Assembly (NCBI GenBank): GCA_028718185.1
Contig: JAQUMH010000004.1
Coordinates: 74,334 to 138,333 of the forward strand
Source: Elusimicrobiota bacterium
GTDB taxonomy: Bacteria; Elusimicrobiota; UBA8919
Direction of reading: 5' to 3'
DNA: 64,000 nucleotides
Translations under genes and position numbers: made by a program
In this document: positions 17,065 to 26,258 of the stretch, piece by piece
Numbering within the stretch: the first letter of the stretch is position 1
How the letters are laid out: each line of letters begins with the position of its first letter
Notes under the pieces: generated by a model
Told to the model about the DNA's origin: nothing
What the model saw: only the letters and a program-made list of their open reading frames with translations
The model's database searches: none

Positions 17065-18302
17065 ATATTATGTGATAAATATTTTTCTATTTGCCCCCAA
17101 TTTTTTTTATCAATAAGAATTTCCAATTCTGTACAATTTTTAAAAGACTTATACTTTAATATTTTACTTACAGATTTTAGTTTATTAATAATTGATAACG
17201 ATTTATAAGGTACGGATATTTTTCTGTATTCAAGTTTCGCTTCCAATTGCTTGTCAATTAAATAAAGTAACCTATCAACTCCGAAACCGGTAGATGCAGA
17301 AATATTAATATAGTTATCGGTATTATTGTTTTTAATCTCCACAATATCACATTTGTTATAAACATTTAATATAGGTAAATTGTCAGCTCCTATTTCTTTC
17401 AAAACAGATAATACTATGCTTTCACATTCATTGTGATTTGGATTGGAAATATCAATAAGATGAACAATTAAATCAGATTCTGTTATTTCCTCGATTGTTG
17501 ATTTAAAAGCTGCTATTAATTGATGTGGCAATTTTTTTATAAAACCAACTGTATCAGTAAACAATACCCATCTTTGGCTCAACAATTTAACTTTTCTTGT
17601 AGTTGCATCAAGAGTAGAAAAAAGTCTATCATCTGCATATACATTATTTTTCTTTGTAAGGTGGTTAAGTAAAGTAGACTTGCCGGCATTTGTATAACCC
17701 ACTAAAGAAACTATCGGGATAGGGACTTCGTGTCTTCTTGATCTCTGAATTTCACGATGGCATTTAATTTTTCCAATTTCTTTTTTTAAATAAGAAATTC
17801 TATCGCGTATTTTTCTTCTATCGATTTCTATTTTTTTCTCTCCAAATCCTGCCCGTACTCCTATATTTCCAACTTGCTGAGCCATGGATTTTTCTTTACC
17901 TGTCAGCCGTGACAGATTATAATTTTTTTCAGCAAGTTCTATTTGAAGTTTTGCTTCTTGTGTCCTTGCGCGTTGGGCAAAAATATCAAGAATTAACCGG
18001 GTTCTGTCTATAACTTTTACATCAATTATGTTTTCAAGATTTTTCTGTTGAGTAGGCGTCAAATTATCATCAAATATTACTATATCAATATTTTCACTTT
18101 CACATATTTTTTTTATTTCTAAAACTTTTCCTGATCCTATAAAGAATTTAGAATCCGGTGATTTCTTATTTTGTAAAACCGTTTTTGTTGTAATTATCCC
18201 TCTAGTGTAAGCAAGTTGCTTTAATTCTTCTATCGAATTATCGAAATTATTTTTAGTATTGGCATTTACACCGATTAAGAGTGCTTTTTCTTTTTTAATC
18301 AC
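17061..18302 (-). CDS. hflX: Ribosome-associated GTPase HflX
   Basis: 413 residues. The N-terminal HflX domain carries FIGSGKVLEIK and VIDRTRLILDIFAQRA. A coiled coil follows, then the G domain: SLVGYTNAGKSTLLNHLT (G1, about residue 202), LDATTRK (G2), FTDTVGFIKKLPHQLIAAFK (G3) and NVYNKCD (G4). HflX splits stalled or hibernating ribosomes under stress. The start is GTG at 18302, overlapping the miaA stop by 8 bp. The order miaA-hflX is common in bacteria, where hfq is often between them; no hfq is seen here. Confidence 0.95.
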   Translation of the reverse strand: MIKKEKALLIGVNANTKNNFDNSIEELKQLAYTRGIITTKTVLQNKKSPDSKFFIGSGKVLEIKKICESENIDIVIFDDNLTPTQQKNLENIIDVKVIDRTRLILDIFAQRARTQEAKLQIELAEKNYNLSRLTGKEKSMAQQVGNIGVRAGFGEKKIEIDRRKIRDRISYLKKEIGKIKCHREIQRSRRHEVPIPIVSLVGYTNAGKSTLLNHLTKKNNVYADDRLFSTLDATTRKVKLLSQRWVLFTDTVGFIKKLPHQLIAAFKSTIEEITESDLIVHLIDISNPNHNECESIVLSVLKEIGADNLPILNVYNKCDIVEIKNNNTDNYINISASTGFGVDRLLYLIDKQLEAKLEYRKISVPYKSLSIINKLKSVSKILKYKSFKNCTELEILIDKKNWGQIEKYLSHNI

Positions 18303-19221
18303 AATTTTGTATTATATCAGATTTGTTTATGTAATTCAATATTTTTTTTACAGGATTATCTTTAACATCTATCCATAAAATTCGTTTATCTTTATTGAAC
18401 CATGTCATCTGCCTTTTTGCATAATGTCTGGTATTTTGTTTTATCATCTCAATAGCTCTTTCTTTTGAACAAATATTCTTTATATACCCAAGAAGCTCTT
18501 TATAACCTATAGTTGTATTGATAATGTCATTCTTCAATGAATACTTTTTAATTACATTTTTAACTTCTCTAATTAATCCTTTTTTTATCATTTCATCAAC
18601 ACGTTCATTAATCCTTTTATAAAGTTCTTCTCTGGATAATTTAAGCCCGAATATAATGTATTTATAATCGCTTTTTTTAGTTTCTTTTCTTAATTCTGAA
18701 TATTTTTTGCCTGTAATAAGACATATTTCCAATGCACGCATGACACGTATCGGGTTGTTTTTATCAATTGTTGCGGCAGTTACAGGGTCCAATTTTGCAA
18801 GTTTTTTATAAAGAGCTTTTAAACCTGTTTTTCTATAAAAATTAGATATTTCTTTTCGGACTATTTTATCAGCAGGAACTTCAATTAAACCATCAGTTAA
18901 TGCTTTAGCATAAAGACCGGTTCCACCAACAATTACCGGTATTTTTTTTCTATCTAATATATTTTTTATTTTTCTGTTTGCTAATTTAACAAACTGTCCT
19001 GCATTAAAACTGCAATTTGGTTTGATAATGTTTATTAAATTATATTTAATTGATTGAACCTGATTTTTAGTTGGTTTACTTGTTCCAATGTTTAAGTGTT
19101 TATAAATTTGGCGGGAATCAGCTGAAATAATTTCACCGTTTATTGTTTTTGCTAACTTAATTGCAATATCTGTCTTTCCTGATGCAGTCGGACCTACAAT
19201 TAAAATTATCCCATTTTTCAT
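18295..19221 (-). CDS. miaA: tRNA dimethylallyltransferase
   Basis: 308 residues. It adds the dimethylallyl group to A37 of tRNAs that read UNN codons. P-loop ILIVGPTASGKTDIAIKLA (5-23), ISADSRQIYKHLNIGTSKPT (catalytic Asp, 34-53), VIVGGTGLYAKALTDG and the C-terminal RHYAKRQMTWF are all diagnostic. It overlaps mutL by 4 bp and hflX by 8 bp. The MiaB enzyme that acts next on the same base is encoded about 5 kb upstream. Confidence 0.96.
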   Translation of the reverse strand: MKNGIILIVGPTASGKTDIAIKLAKTINGEIISADSRQIYKHLNIGTSKPTKNQVQSIKYNLINIIKPNCSFNAGQFVKLANRKIKNILDRKKIPVIVGGTGLYAKALTDGLIEVPADKIVRKEISNFYRKTGLKALYKKLAKLDPVTAATIDKNNPIRVMRALEICLITGKKYSELRKETKKSDYKYIIFGLKLSREELYKRINERVDEMIKKGLIREVKNVIKKYSLKNDIINTTIGYKELLGYIKNICSKERAIEMIKQNTRHYAKRQMTWFNKDKRILWIDVKDNPVKKILNYINKSDIIQNCD

Positions 19222-20921
19222 TTTCTTAGAAATCTTTTATCAATCTCATCTTTCGTGAGTTGAATAATGGTAGGTCTTCCATGAGGGCAGGTGTATGGGT
19301 TTGAACATTTAAATAATTCGTCCAAAAGTTTGCTTACTTCCATTTCAGACAGTTTGTCACCTGATTTAATTGCAGTTTTACAGGCTGTTTTTATCAGGTT
19401 TTCGGTTATTTCATCTGAAGTATCGCTTATTTCTCCGGACTTCTTTTTTCTTATGACTTCTGCAATTATAACATCAATTGATACATCACCTATAATTGCC
19501 GGAACTGACTTTACAACAAAAGTATTTTTCCCAAATTCTTCTATTTCAAATCCCAAATTTTCCAAATTATCCTTTAATCCTTGCAAAATATTGAATTCTT
19601 TTGGTGATAATTCAATATTTACTGGAATTAACAGATGTTGTATTTCCAATGTTTTCTTATTTATTTGTCTTTTAAACTTTTCATAAAGAATTTTTTCTTG
19701 TGCTGCATGTTGGTCTATTATCAACAAATTTCCATTATCTTCAATTAGAATATATAACTCAAATATTCTTCCTATATATTTAACTTGCAGGGGTTTACTT
19801 TCAGCACTATCTTTTGTTTGCCTAACAGAGAATTCCTGTGCGATATATTCAGCAGATTTTGAAGAAATATTCCTGGCATAATCTGATACCGGCTTAGATA
19901 TGTCAATCTTGCTTGCTACAGCAGGTATAGATTCTTTTGTTAGAATTCGCGAGCGAATTGCCTGGTAGACTAATGAATAAACTGCATTTTCATCTTTAAA
20001 CTTAATTTCTCTTTTTGTAGGATGAACATTTACGTCTATTGATTCCGGATTAATTTCAAAAAATAAGAACATTGCAGGATTTTCTTTCTTCTTTAAATAT
20101 TCCTCGTAACCATTTTTCACTGCACTAACTATTATTCTTGAATTTACCGGTCTTCTGTTAATAAATACAAAAGAACGATTCCTGTTTAGAAATGTTTTTT
20201 CAGGTTTGCTTACAAATCCGCAAATAGAAATCTGCTCGTGTTTGAGCTCAATACTTAAAAGTTCGCGTATAAACTCATTTCCAAAAATCTGTGCTAACCG
20301 TACTTCTAAATTGTCCGCAGGTGAATATGTGAAAACTTCTTTGTCATCAGAAATAAGTCGAAAATAAACATTATAATATGAGATTGCATATTCTGTGATT
20401 AATGATATTATTTTATTTTTTTCAGTTGTCTCAGATTTAAGAAATTTTAATCTTGCAGGCACATTCATGAAAATATTTTTCACTTCTACCGTTGTCCCGC
20501 AAGGTGCCCCGATTTCAGATAGATTAACAACGTTGCCATTCTCGATTTTAATAGAACTTGCTACATTTGAATCATTTGTTCTTGTAACAATTTCCATGTT
20601 AGATATTGACGCTATTGAAGGTAATGCTTCGCCTCTAAAACCTAAAGTATAAATTTTCTCTAAATCTGTTATATCAGATATTTTACTGGTAGAATGTCTC
20701 TTGATTGATAAAACTGCATCTTCTTTTGTCATTCCACAGCCATCATCTGAAACTGAAATTAACTCTTTACCGCTTTTTTTTATCATTATCGTAATATATT
20801 TTGCATTCGCATCTAATGAATTTTCAACCAATTCTTTAACAACTGAGGCGGGTCTCTCTATTACTTCCCCTGCTGCAATCTTATTTACAATATCTAAAGG
20901 CAAAATTTTTATTCTATTCAT
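19218..20921 (-). CDS. mutL: DNA mismatch repair protein MutL (endonuclease-type)
   Basis: 567 residues from ATG 20921, which gives the canonical N-terminus MNRIKILPLDIVNKIAAGEV; an in-frame TTG 12 codons further upstream lies inside the PilZ gene and is rejected. The GHKL ATPase motifs are ELVENSLDA, DDGCGM and GFRGEAL. The C-terminal domain has DQHAAQEKILYE (about residue 403), matching the DQHA-x2-E-x4-E nicking site, and CPHGRP near the end. It should therefore be an endonuclease MutL working without MutH, as in most bacteria outside the Enterobacteria group. The gene starts 5 bp after the PilZ gene and overlaps miaA. Confidence 0.96.
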   Translation of the reverse strand: MNRIKILPLDIVNKIAAGEVIERPASVVKELVENSLDANAKYITIMIKKSGKELISVSDDGCGMTKEDAVLSIKRHSTSKISDITDLEKIYTLGFRGEALPSIASISNMEIVTRTNDSNVASSIKIENGNVVNLSEIGAPCGTTVEVKNIFMNVPARLKFLKSETTEKNKIISLITEYAISYYNVYFRLISDDKEVFTYSPADNLEVRLAQIFGNEFIRELLSIELKHEQISICGFVSKPEKTFLNRNRSFVFINRRPVNSRIIVSAVKNGYEEYLKKKENPAMFLFFEINPESIDVNVHPTKREIKFKDENAVYSLVYQAIRSRILTKESIPAVASKIDISKPVSDYARNISSKSAEYIAQEFSVRQTKDSAESKPLQVKYIGRIFELYILIEDNGNLLIIDQHAAQEKILYEKFKRQINKKTLEIQHLLIPVNIELSPKEFNILQGLKDNLENLGFEIEEFGKNTFVVKSVPAIIGDVSIDVIIAEVIRKKKSGEISDTSDEITENLIKTACKTAIKSGDKLSEMEVSKLLDELFKCSNPYTCPHGRPTIIQLTKDEIDKRFLRK

Positions 20922-20926
20922 TTTTT

Positions 20927-21370
20927 TTAAAATGTCTTTTTTATTGGTTTTTGACAATGATCAAAATATCCGCAATCTTTTTTACATGCTGATTTATCGC
21001 CTAAAACAATTCTCATTTGACAAGCATCGAAATCATCAGCCATTCTTCTTAATTTGTTATCTATCTCTTTAGTAATATTTAGAAATTGAAACCCGATTAC
21101 ATATGAACCTTCCTTATTTTCACATCTGACGATTTTTGCTTCAATATTTTCAATTTTTAAATCCCTCAATACAAATGAAATAAGAAGTTTTTGCCCGATA
21201 GCTAAAGGAGCGAATGTAAAAAGAGCCATACCGCCTGCTGAAAGATTAGCCATAATTGCAGGGAGTGCTGTCTCATTAGACATATTCCCTGTTTTAATAA
21301 GCACTGGTTTTACAAGATGATACAACACAGGGAATCTTTTAAATCTTCTTTTTTCATTTATTGTAGTCAC
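20927..21370 (-). CDS. PilZ-domain protein with cysteine-rich tail
   Basis: 147 residues. The N-terminus RRFKRFPVLY has the R-x3-R type motif and MANLSAGGMALF (about 50-61) the N/D-x-S-x-x-G motif of PilZ domains, which bind cyclic di-GMP. After residue 110 there is a short tail with four cysteines (DACQMR, then ACKKDCGYFDHC) that might bind metal. It sits between mutS and mutL, overlapping the 3' end of mutS by 17 bp. The role is unknown: a c-di-GMP receptor co-expressed with mismatch repair, or simply a passenger in the operon. Confidence 0.75.
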   Translation of the reverse strand: MTTINEKRRFKRFPVLYHLVKPVLIKTGNMSNETALPAIMANLSAGGMALFTFAPLAIGQKLLISFVLRDLKIENIEAKIVRCENKEGSYVIGFQFLNITKEIDNKLRRMADDFDACQMRIVLGDKSACKKDCGYFDHCQKPIKKTF

Positions 21371-23930
21371 TTATCCTCCTCTTCCAATCGTAAATTTTCT
21401 GTAATGCGTCTTTTGGAGATAACCCGTCAGGATTGATTTCACTGATTTCTTTTAATATTGGTGATTTTTCCGGTATTTTAATATCAACATTCTCAAACAA
21501 TTCCGATTGTTTATTGTTTTTATCTTTATAGTTTTTTTCAAAGAAACCAAGCAGTTCATCTGCACGTTTTATGACTTTTTGTGGAAGTCCTGCAAGTTTT
21601 GCAACATGAATACCGTAAGATTTATCCGCGGAACCGTCAATAATCTTGTGAAGAAACATTACGTCGCCTTTCCATTCCTTTACAGAAACATTCAGGTTTA
21701 TAACTTCATTATGGATATTAGATAATTCTGTTAATTCAAAATAATGGGTTGCAAAAAGTACTTTTGCACCGACAGGTCTGATATATTCGATGGTCGCCCA
21801 GGCAATAGCTATTCCATCAAATGTTGATGTCCCGCGTCCTACTTCATCAAGCAAAATATAACTCTTGGCGGTAGCATTACTTAAAATATTTGCTACCTCT
21901 TTCATTTCAACCATAAATGTTGATTCACCCGATGTTATGCGGTCCGATGCACCTATTCTTGTAAATACTGAATCAACAATTCCAATTTCTGCTTTTTTTG
22001 CCGGCACATAACTTCCCATCTGTGCCATTATTATTATGAGGGCTGTCTGTCTTAAATATGTTGACTTCCCCGACATATTAGGTCCTGTAATTATAGCAAT
22101 TCTTTTATCAGTGTCAAGCAAAAGGTCATTCGGTACGAATTGCCCACCTAAAAATCTTTCAATTACCGGGTGTCTGCCGTCGGTTATATTAATAGCATTA
22201 CCTGAATTAACATATGGTTTTACATATTTGTTTTCTGATGCAAGTTCAGCCAATGCCGAAAACATATCAATACCTGCAATTGCTTTTGCATTAACTTGTA
22301 TTATTTCTACATTTTCCAATATTTGCAGTCTTATTTGCAGGAATATTTCATATTCCAAAGCAGATATCTTTTCTTCTGCACCTAAAATCATTGATTCCTT
22401 TTGTTTTAATGCTTCAGTTATAAATCTTTCACCGGTAGCTATTGTTTGTTTTCTTACATAATCCGGAGGTACTTTATCAAGATTTGTCTTAGTTACTTCT
22501 ATGTAATAACCAAAAACTGAATTGTATCTGACTTTCAGCGATTGTATCTGTGTTCTTTGTTTTTCTTCTACTTCATACTTTGCAATCCAATTTTTTGCAT
22601 TTTTGGATATAAATTTCAATTCATCTAATCCTTCATTATAATTGTCCTTAATAAGCCCTCCCTCTTTAATTGTTGGAGGAGGTTCATCAACTACTGACTT
22701 TTCAATTAATGATACAACATCATCAAGTGTTTTTAAATTCAAAAAATGATTCCGTATTATTTCAGAGTCACCCAAAAATTTTGATGATTGTAATACATTA
22801 GAAATTCTTTCTTTAATTTGCGGGATAGTCATCAAGCTTTTTTTAAGTGCTACCAAATCTCTGCCGTTAGCAGTTTGTGCAGTAATTCTTGAAAGTAGCC
22901 GTTCAATATCCTGACAATTTTTAAGTATTTCCCGTATTTCCATTCGTAAGAGACCATTATTAAGAAAAAACTCAATTGCGTCCTGCCTTTCAGAAATAAC
23001 CTTTATATCTAATAGTGGTTCTAAAATTGATTTTCTTAGAAACCGGGCGCCCATTGAAGTAACAGTTTTATCCATTACCTCAAAAAGCGAACCGCTTCTG
23101 GATGCAGAAGCTAAACCTTCTACAAGTTCAAGATTTTTAATTGCCAAATCGTCTAATATCATAAAATCATTATTAGAAGTCTTTTTTATGTTTTTTATGT
23201 TACTTAAAAGGTTAGGTTGAGTTTTTTCAATATAAGCTATAATTGCCGAACAAACTGATGCAGAAGAGTCAGTTTCAAACAATTCCTTATCAGATTGTGG
23301 ATATTTTTCCCTGACAGTTAACGGAGAAAAATTAATATTATCAATAAAATTTAAAATTGCTTTTCCTGTTTTTATTGATTTAGTTAAATTAGTGTTTTCC
23401 TTTTCCGATTTTGGAAGTAATATTTCCGAAGGTGTAAATCTCGCCAGCTGTAAATTTAATTTTCTATATTGGGGGTCATCTGAGATTATTTGGTAGGAAA
23501 ACTCCCCGGTAGAAATATCCACAAAAGCAATAGTGAAAATATTTTCAAAAGGATAGATTGCACATAGATAATTATTTGTTTTTGCTTCAAGAAGATTTTC
23601 TTCTAACACTGTCCCTGAAGTAATTACCCTGACAACATCCCTTTTAACAAGTCCTTTCACTTTAGAAGGATCTTCCATCTGCTCACAAATTGCTACACTA
23701 TACCCTTCTTTGATTAGCTTGGCAATATAAAATTTAGATGAATGATGAGGGATACCGCACATTGGTACTTTCTGCCTTGCGGTAAGCGTAAGCCGTAAAA
23801 CCCTGGAAGCAAGTTTTGCATCTTCGTAAAACATTTCATAAAAATCCCCGAGCCGGAAAAATAGAATTGAATCTTTATGATTGTCTTTAAGCTGCTGGTA
23901 CTGCTGCATTAAAGGAGTTAATTTAGACAT
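21354..23930 (-). CDS. mutS: DNA mismatch repair protein MutS
   Basis: 858 residues, the full MutS1 length. The mismatch-binding wedge is LFFRLGDFYEMFYEDA (F-x-E, residues about 24-39). The ATPase domain has the P-loop GPNMSGKSTYLRQTA (near residue 600), STFMVEMKE and the Walker B YILLDEVGRGTSTFDG. It recognises mismatches and recruits MutL, encoded two genes downstream. The C-terminal beta-clamp/tetramer segment is short. It is first in the mutS-pilZ-mutL-miaA-hflX-pgsA-plsY-gpsA-HU run. No clear SD is visible before the ATG. Confidence 0.97.
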   Translation of the reverse strand: MSKLTPLMQQYQQLKDNHKDSILFFRLGDFYEMFYEDAKLASRVLRLTLTARQKVPMCGIPHHSSKFYIAKLIKEGYSVAICEQMEDPSKVKGLVKRDVVRVITSGTVLEENLLEAKTNNYLCAIYPFENIFTIAFVDISTGEFSYQIISDDPQYRKLNLQLARFTPSEILLPKSEKENTNLTKSIKTGKAILNFIDNINFSPLTVREKYPQSDKELFETDSSASVCSAIIAYIEKTQPNLLSNIKNIKKTSNNDFMILDDLAIKNLELVEGLASASRSGSLFEVMDKTVTSMGARFLRKSILEPLLDIKVISERQDAIEFFLNNGLLRMEIREILKNCQDIERLLSRITAQTANGRDLVALKKSLMTIPQIKERISNVLQSSKFLGDSEIIRNHFLNLKTLDDVVSLIEKSVVDEPPPTIKEGGLIKDNYNEGLDELKFISKNAKNWIAKYEVEEKQRTQIQSLKVRYNSVFGYYIEVTKTNLDKVPPDYVRKQTIATGERFITEALKQKESMILGAEEKISALEYEIFLQIRLQILENVEIIQVNAKAIAGIDMFSALAELASENKYVKPYVNSGNAINITDGRHPVIERFLGGQFVPNDLLLDTDKRIAIITGPNMSGKSTYLRQTALIIIMAQMGSYVPAKKAEIGIVDSVFTRIGASDRITSGESTFMVEMKEVANILSNATAKSYILLDEVGRGTSTFDGIAIAWATIEYIRPVGAKVLFATHYFELTELSNIHNEVINLNVSVKEWKGDVMFLHKIIDGSADKSYGIHVAKLAGLPQKVIKRADELLGFFEKNYKDKNNKQSELFENVDIKIPEKSPILKEISEINPDGLSPKDALQKIYDWKRRISDYNK

Positions 23931-23964
23931 AGAGTATTACAATAAGCTTTTTTTATAAAAATCA

Positions 23965-24074
23965 ATTTTTGAACGATATAGATGTTTTTAGCTTAAAAAA
24001 TCGTTAAGTCCACCATTGATTCAGTGGCGGATAGATTTTTTAAGCGTTAAAAAAACATCGTTTAGTGAAAAAAT
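23965..24074. repeat. Long palindromic element, copy 1 (CGTTTAGTGAAAAA family)
   Basis: Nearly the whole mutS-miaB gap is a long dyad. Inner arms GCTTAAAAAATC (23991-24002) and GATTTTTTAAGC (24034-24045) are perfect; outer arms GATGTTTTTA and TTAAAAAAACATC pair with a small slip; the core has CCACC...GTGG. Its right end CGTTTAGTGAAAAA is shared with the element at 47805-47936. No coding capacity, so it looks like a MITE-like or structural repeat. Confidence 0.75.
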
Positions 24075-24106
24075 GTGATTTTCATAAAAGTAGATAGATT
24101 TAACTT

Positions 24107-25231
24107 TTATCTATCATAGAATATACTGTTCAATTTTGCAAGTCGTTTCTTTTTTACTTCAAGAGGCACATCGTCTTCCATAGCATATGCTTTGGTGTTT
24201 TCTCTCGGTGAATATTTAAACGTGAATGCCGAAGCAAACTTCACTTTTTTAACAAGTTTAAGCGTATCATTGAAATCTTTTTCGGTTTCTGTCGGGAAAC
24301 CGACAATTATGTCGGTTGTAAAAGATACATCTTTAATTTTTTTCTGCATTTTTTCTATAATTGACATATATTTCTTAACTGTGTATTTTCTATTCATCAG
24401 CTTCAGTATCCTGTCGGAACCCGACTGTACGGGCAGGTGTATCTGGCGGACTACTTTCCCGCAATCATCAATTGCATCAATGATTTTGTTAGACATATCT
24501 TTAGGATGACTGGTCATAAATTTTATTTTTTTTATTTCCGGAATTTCTTCCACTTTTAAAAGCAAATCAGCAAAATCCATTTTATGGAATTTATAACTAT
24601 TTACATTTTGTCCCAATAGTGTTATTTCTTGTTTGCCCATATCAGTAAGCATTTTAATGTCTGATAGTATGTCATCAAGAGACCTTGATTTTTCAGGACC
24701 ACGCACAAACGGAACTATACAATATGAACAGAAATTAGAACAACCTAATGTAATTGTTACAAATTCTGAAAGATTCTCACATTTTCCTGTATTTGAAGAT
24801 TTAGAAGTTTCCAATAATTGCAATAATTTCACCGTATCATTTGCAGGAATAAATCCATCAAGATATGAAAATCTTTTTTTAAGGTCTTCTTTTAAACGAG
24901 AAGCAACACATCCTGCAATAAAAATCTTCAATTTTGGATTCTTTTTTTTTAATTTTCTTGTCTCTCCCAAGTAACTCAAAGCCCTGTCTTCAGCATGTTG
25001 TCTTACCGTACACGTATTTATAATTATAATATCCGCATTTTCCGGTTTTTCAGCTGGCAAATAGCCCCTTCCCAAAAGCAACTTTCCCATAGAATCCGAA
25101 TCCGCTATATTCATTTGACATCCAAAAGTTTTAACATAAAACTTTTGGATGTCACCCCCCCGCCTAGATTTGCTAACGCAAATCTGGGGGGGTATAAGTC
25201 TTTGCGGTATATCTTTATTTATCTTTTTCAT
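24107..25231 (-). CDS. miaB: tRNA A37 methylthiotransferase MiaB, lacking TRAM domain
   Basis: 374 residues. The N-terminal MTTase domain has KFYVKTFGCQMN, NTCTVRQHAEDR and IAGCVAS, giving the three auxiliary-cluster cysteines. The radical-SAM site is TLGCSNFCSYCIVPFVRG (C-x3-C-x2-C). It converts i6A37 to ms2i6A37, following MiaA. Typical MiaB is about 430-450 residues and ends in a TRAM RNA-binding domain; here the frame stops right after VKKKRLAKLNSIFYDR, so some 65-70 residues are missing, next to the palindromic element at 24 kb. The first 30 residues are encoded by two hairpin repeats (25116-25193). The ATG at 25231 has AAGG upstream and overlaps the GIY-YIG gene. Confidence 0.88.
   Translation of the reverse strand: MKKINKDIPQRLIPPQICVSKSRRGGDIQKFYVKTFGCQMNIADSDSMGKLLLGRGYLPAEKPENADIIIINTCTVRQHAEDRALSYLGETRKLKKKNPKLKIFIAGCVASRLKEDLKKRFSYLDGFIPANDTVKLLQLLETSKSSNTGKCENLSEFVTITLGCSNFCSYCIVPFVRGPEKSRSLDDILSDIKMLTDMGKQEITLLGQNVNSYKFHKMDFADLLLKVEEIPEIKKIKFMTSHPKDMSNKIIDAIDDCGKVVRQIHLPVQSGSDRILKLMNRKYTVKKYMSIIEKMQKKIKDVSFTTDIIVGFPTETEKDFNDTLKLVKKVKFASAFTFKYSPRENTKAYAMEDDVPLEVKKKRLAKLNSIFYDR
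25116..25193. repeat. Double-hairpin element inside the 5' end of miaB
   Basis: Two adjacent hairpins. First a perfect 18-bp inverted repeat with a 3-nt loop (arms 25116-25133 and 25137-25154, TGACATCCAAAAGTTTTA). Then a C-run/G-run hairpin: CCCCCCC (25155-25161), unpaired GCCT, AGATTTGC (25166-25173), loop TAAC, GCAAATCT, GGGGGGG (25186-25192). A second copy with different inner sequence but the same layout is at 51614-51671. Confidence 0.8.
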
Positions 25232-25505
25232 ATACCCTTATCAATTCTTCTTTCTCTTTTCTAGTATAAGTTTTTATTTCCCTTTCCGCATTCAACGCAC
25301 TCTTATAATATCTATATTTCTTTGCATATACTAAACTTATCGGTCCCTTCCCCTTCAGATACTTAGCCCCTCCCTTACCGCTATCATGTTGCTCAAGTCT
25401 GCGTTCAAGGTTGTTTGTATATCCGGTATAATAAGTCCCATGAGCACATTGAACTATATAAACAAAGAACCTATCTTCTCTTTTAATCGGTTTTCTCAAT
25501 TGCAT
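25215..25505 (-). CDS. GIY-YIG nuclease-domain protein (YhbQ/UPF0213-like)
   Basis: 96 residues. FFVYIVQCAHGTYYTGYTNNLERRLEQH matches the family: G-T-Y-Y-T-G is the GIY-YIG core, with the conserved Arg of ERRL, and NAEREIK carries the catalytic Glu. Members are small stand-alone DNA nucleases of uncertain role, often found singly in genomes. It overlaps miaB by 17 bp and touches the nitroreductase stop. A diverged relative is at 57540-57797. Confidence 0.88.
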   Translation of the reverse strand: MQLRKPIKREDRFFVYIVQCAHGTYYTGYTNNLERRLEQHDSGKGGAKYLKGKGPISLVYAKKYRYYKSALNAEREIKTYTRKEKEELIRVYEKDK

Positions 25506-26069
25506 TTATATCCATTTTATCTCTGGTTTTTTCTTTGGCATAGAATCAGGAAAATCCCCTTTAGGATAACCTAGCAAAATAGGACCATATACTTTTTCAC
25601 TTTCTTTTAATTCAAGTGCTTTTCTCACCTCTTGTTCATCCCGTACTAATTGTCCAAAAAATACCCAGCAACTGCCTATGTCAAATGAACGAGCGGACAA
25701 CATTATGTTTTCGCATACCATTGAACAATCACAATCACTTGTCATCCCTGTTCCAATAACGAATACAACAACGGGAGCAGAATAATATACGGGATCTTCA
25801 ACACTGTCATCAATAACTTTTCGCATTTCTTTTAATGATTGAGAAGCATTTGTCATCCAATTTTTATAACGGGGCAATGCAAGAGTAGTTAGTTTCTTTC
25901 TGAATTTTTCATCAGTAATTACAACAAATCTCCATGCTTGCGCATTTCCACCTGTTGGAGCTAGATTTCCAGCATCAATTATTATCTCCAATATATCTTT
26001 TGGAATTGGCTTAGAGTCATAATGTCTTACTGACCTTCTTTTTTTAATAGTTTCAATTACTGAATTCAT
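25506..26069 (-). CDS. Nitroreductase-family flavoprotein
   Basis: 187 residues starting at ATG 26069, chosen because AAGGAGG lies 9 nt upstream. FMN-binding segments are ETIKKRRSVRHYDSKPIP (R-R-S-x-R) and NLAPTGGNAQAWRFVVI; the C-terminal GSCWVFFGQLV and GPILLGYPKG are typical. The family reduces quinones, nitro compounds or flavins with NAD(P)H. There is an unusual CDCSMVCENIM stretch near residue 123, where the family more often has A/S-rich sequence. The substrate is unknown. Confidence 0.88.
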   Translation of the reverse strand: MNSVIETIKKRRSVRHYDSKPIPKDILEIIIDAGNLAPTGGNAQAWRFVVITDEKFRKKLTTLALPRYKNWMTNASQSLKEMRKVIDDSVEDPVYYSAPVVVFVIGTGMTSDCDCSMVCENIMLSARSFDIGSCWVFFGQLVRDEQEVRKALELKESEKVYGPILLGYPKGDFPDSMPKKKPEIKWI

Positions 26070-26153
26070 ACAAGTCATCCTCCTTATGTCACAGATTTTA
26101 CTTTCCATTTTTCGAAGATTGATATTTTCTTTGCACTCCTCTTGAAATTATAT

Positions 26154-26210
26154 CTAAAAAAGTGAATAAATTGTTGTATTTTTCGTGATTTTCATCATTT
26201 TTAGGTTTTA
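26154..26210. repeat. Direct repeat flanking the DUF6788/nucleotidyltransferase module, left copy
   Basis: About 57 bp beginning CTAAAAAAGTGAATAAATTG and ending TCATTTTTAGGTTTTA. It is repeated in the same orientation at 27558-27616 with two substitutions and two small A/T-run length differences. The two copies bracket a 1.35-kb segment with the two small genes and their operators. Confidence 0.9.
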
Positions 26211-26258
26211 CAATTCCAGAAATATTCAATGGTTTTAACTTTTCGTCTCTCTCCAATA

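Noticed and set aside
19218-20957. MutL starting at TTG 20957
   Set aside because: The canonical MutL N-terminus begins at ATG 20921; the longer form would add residues encoded inside the PilZ gene.
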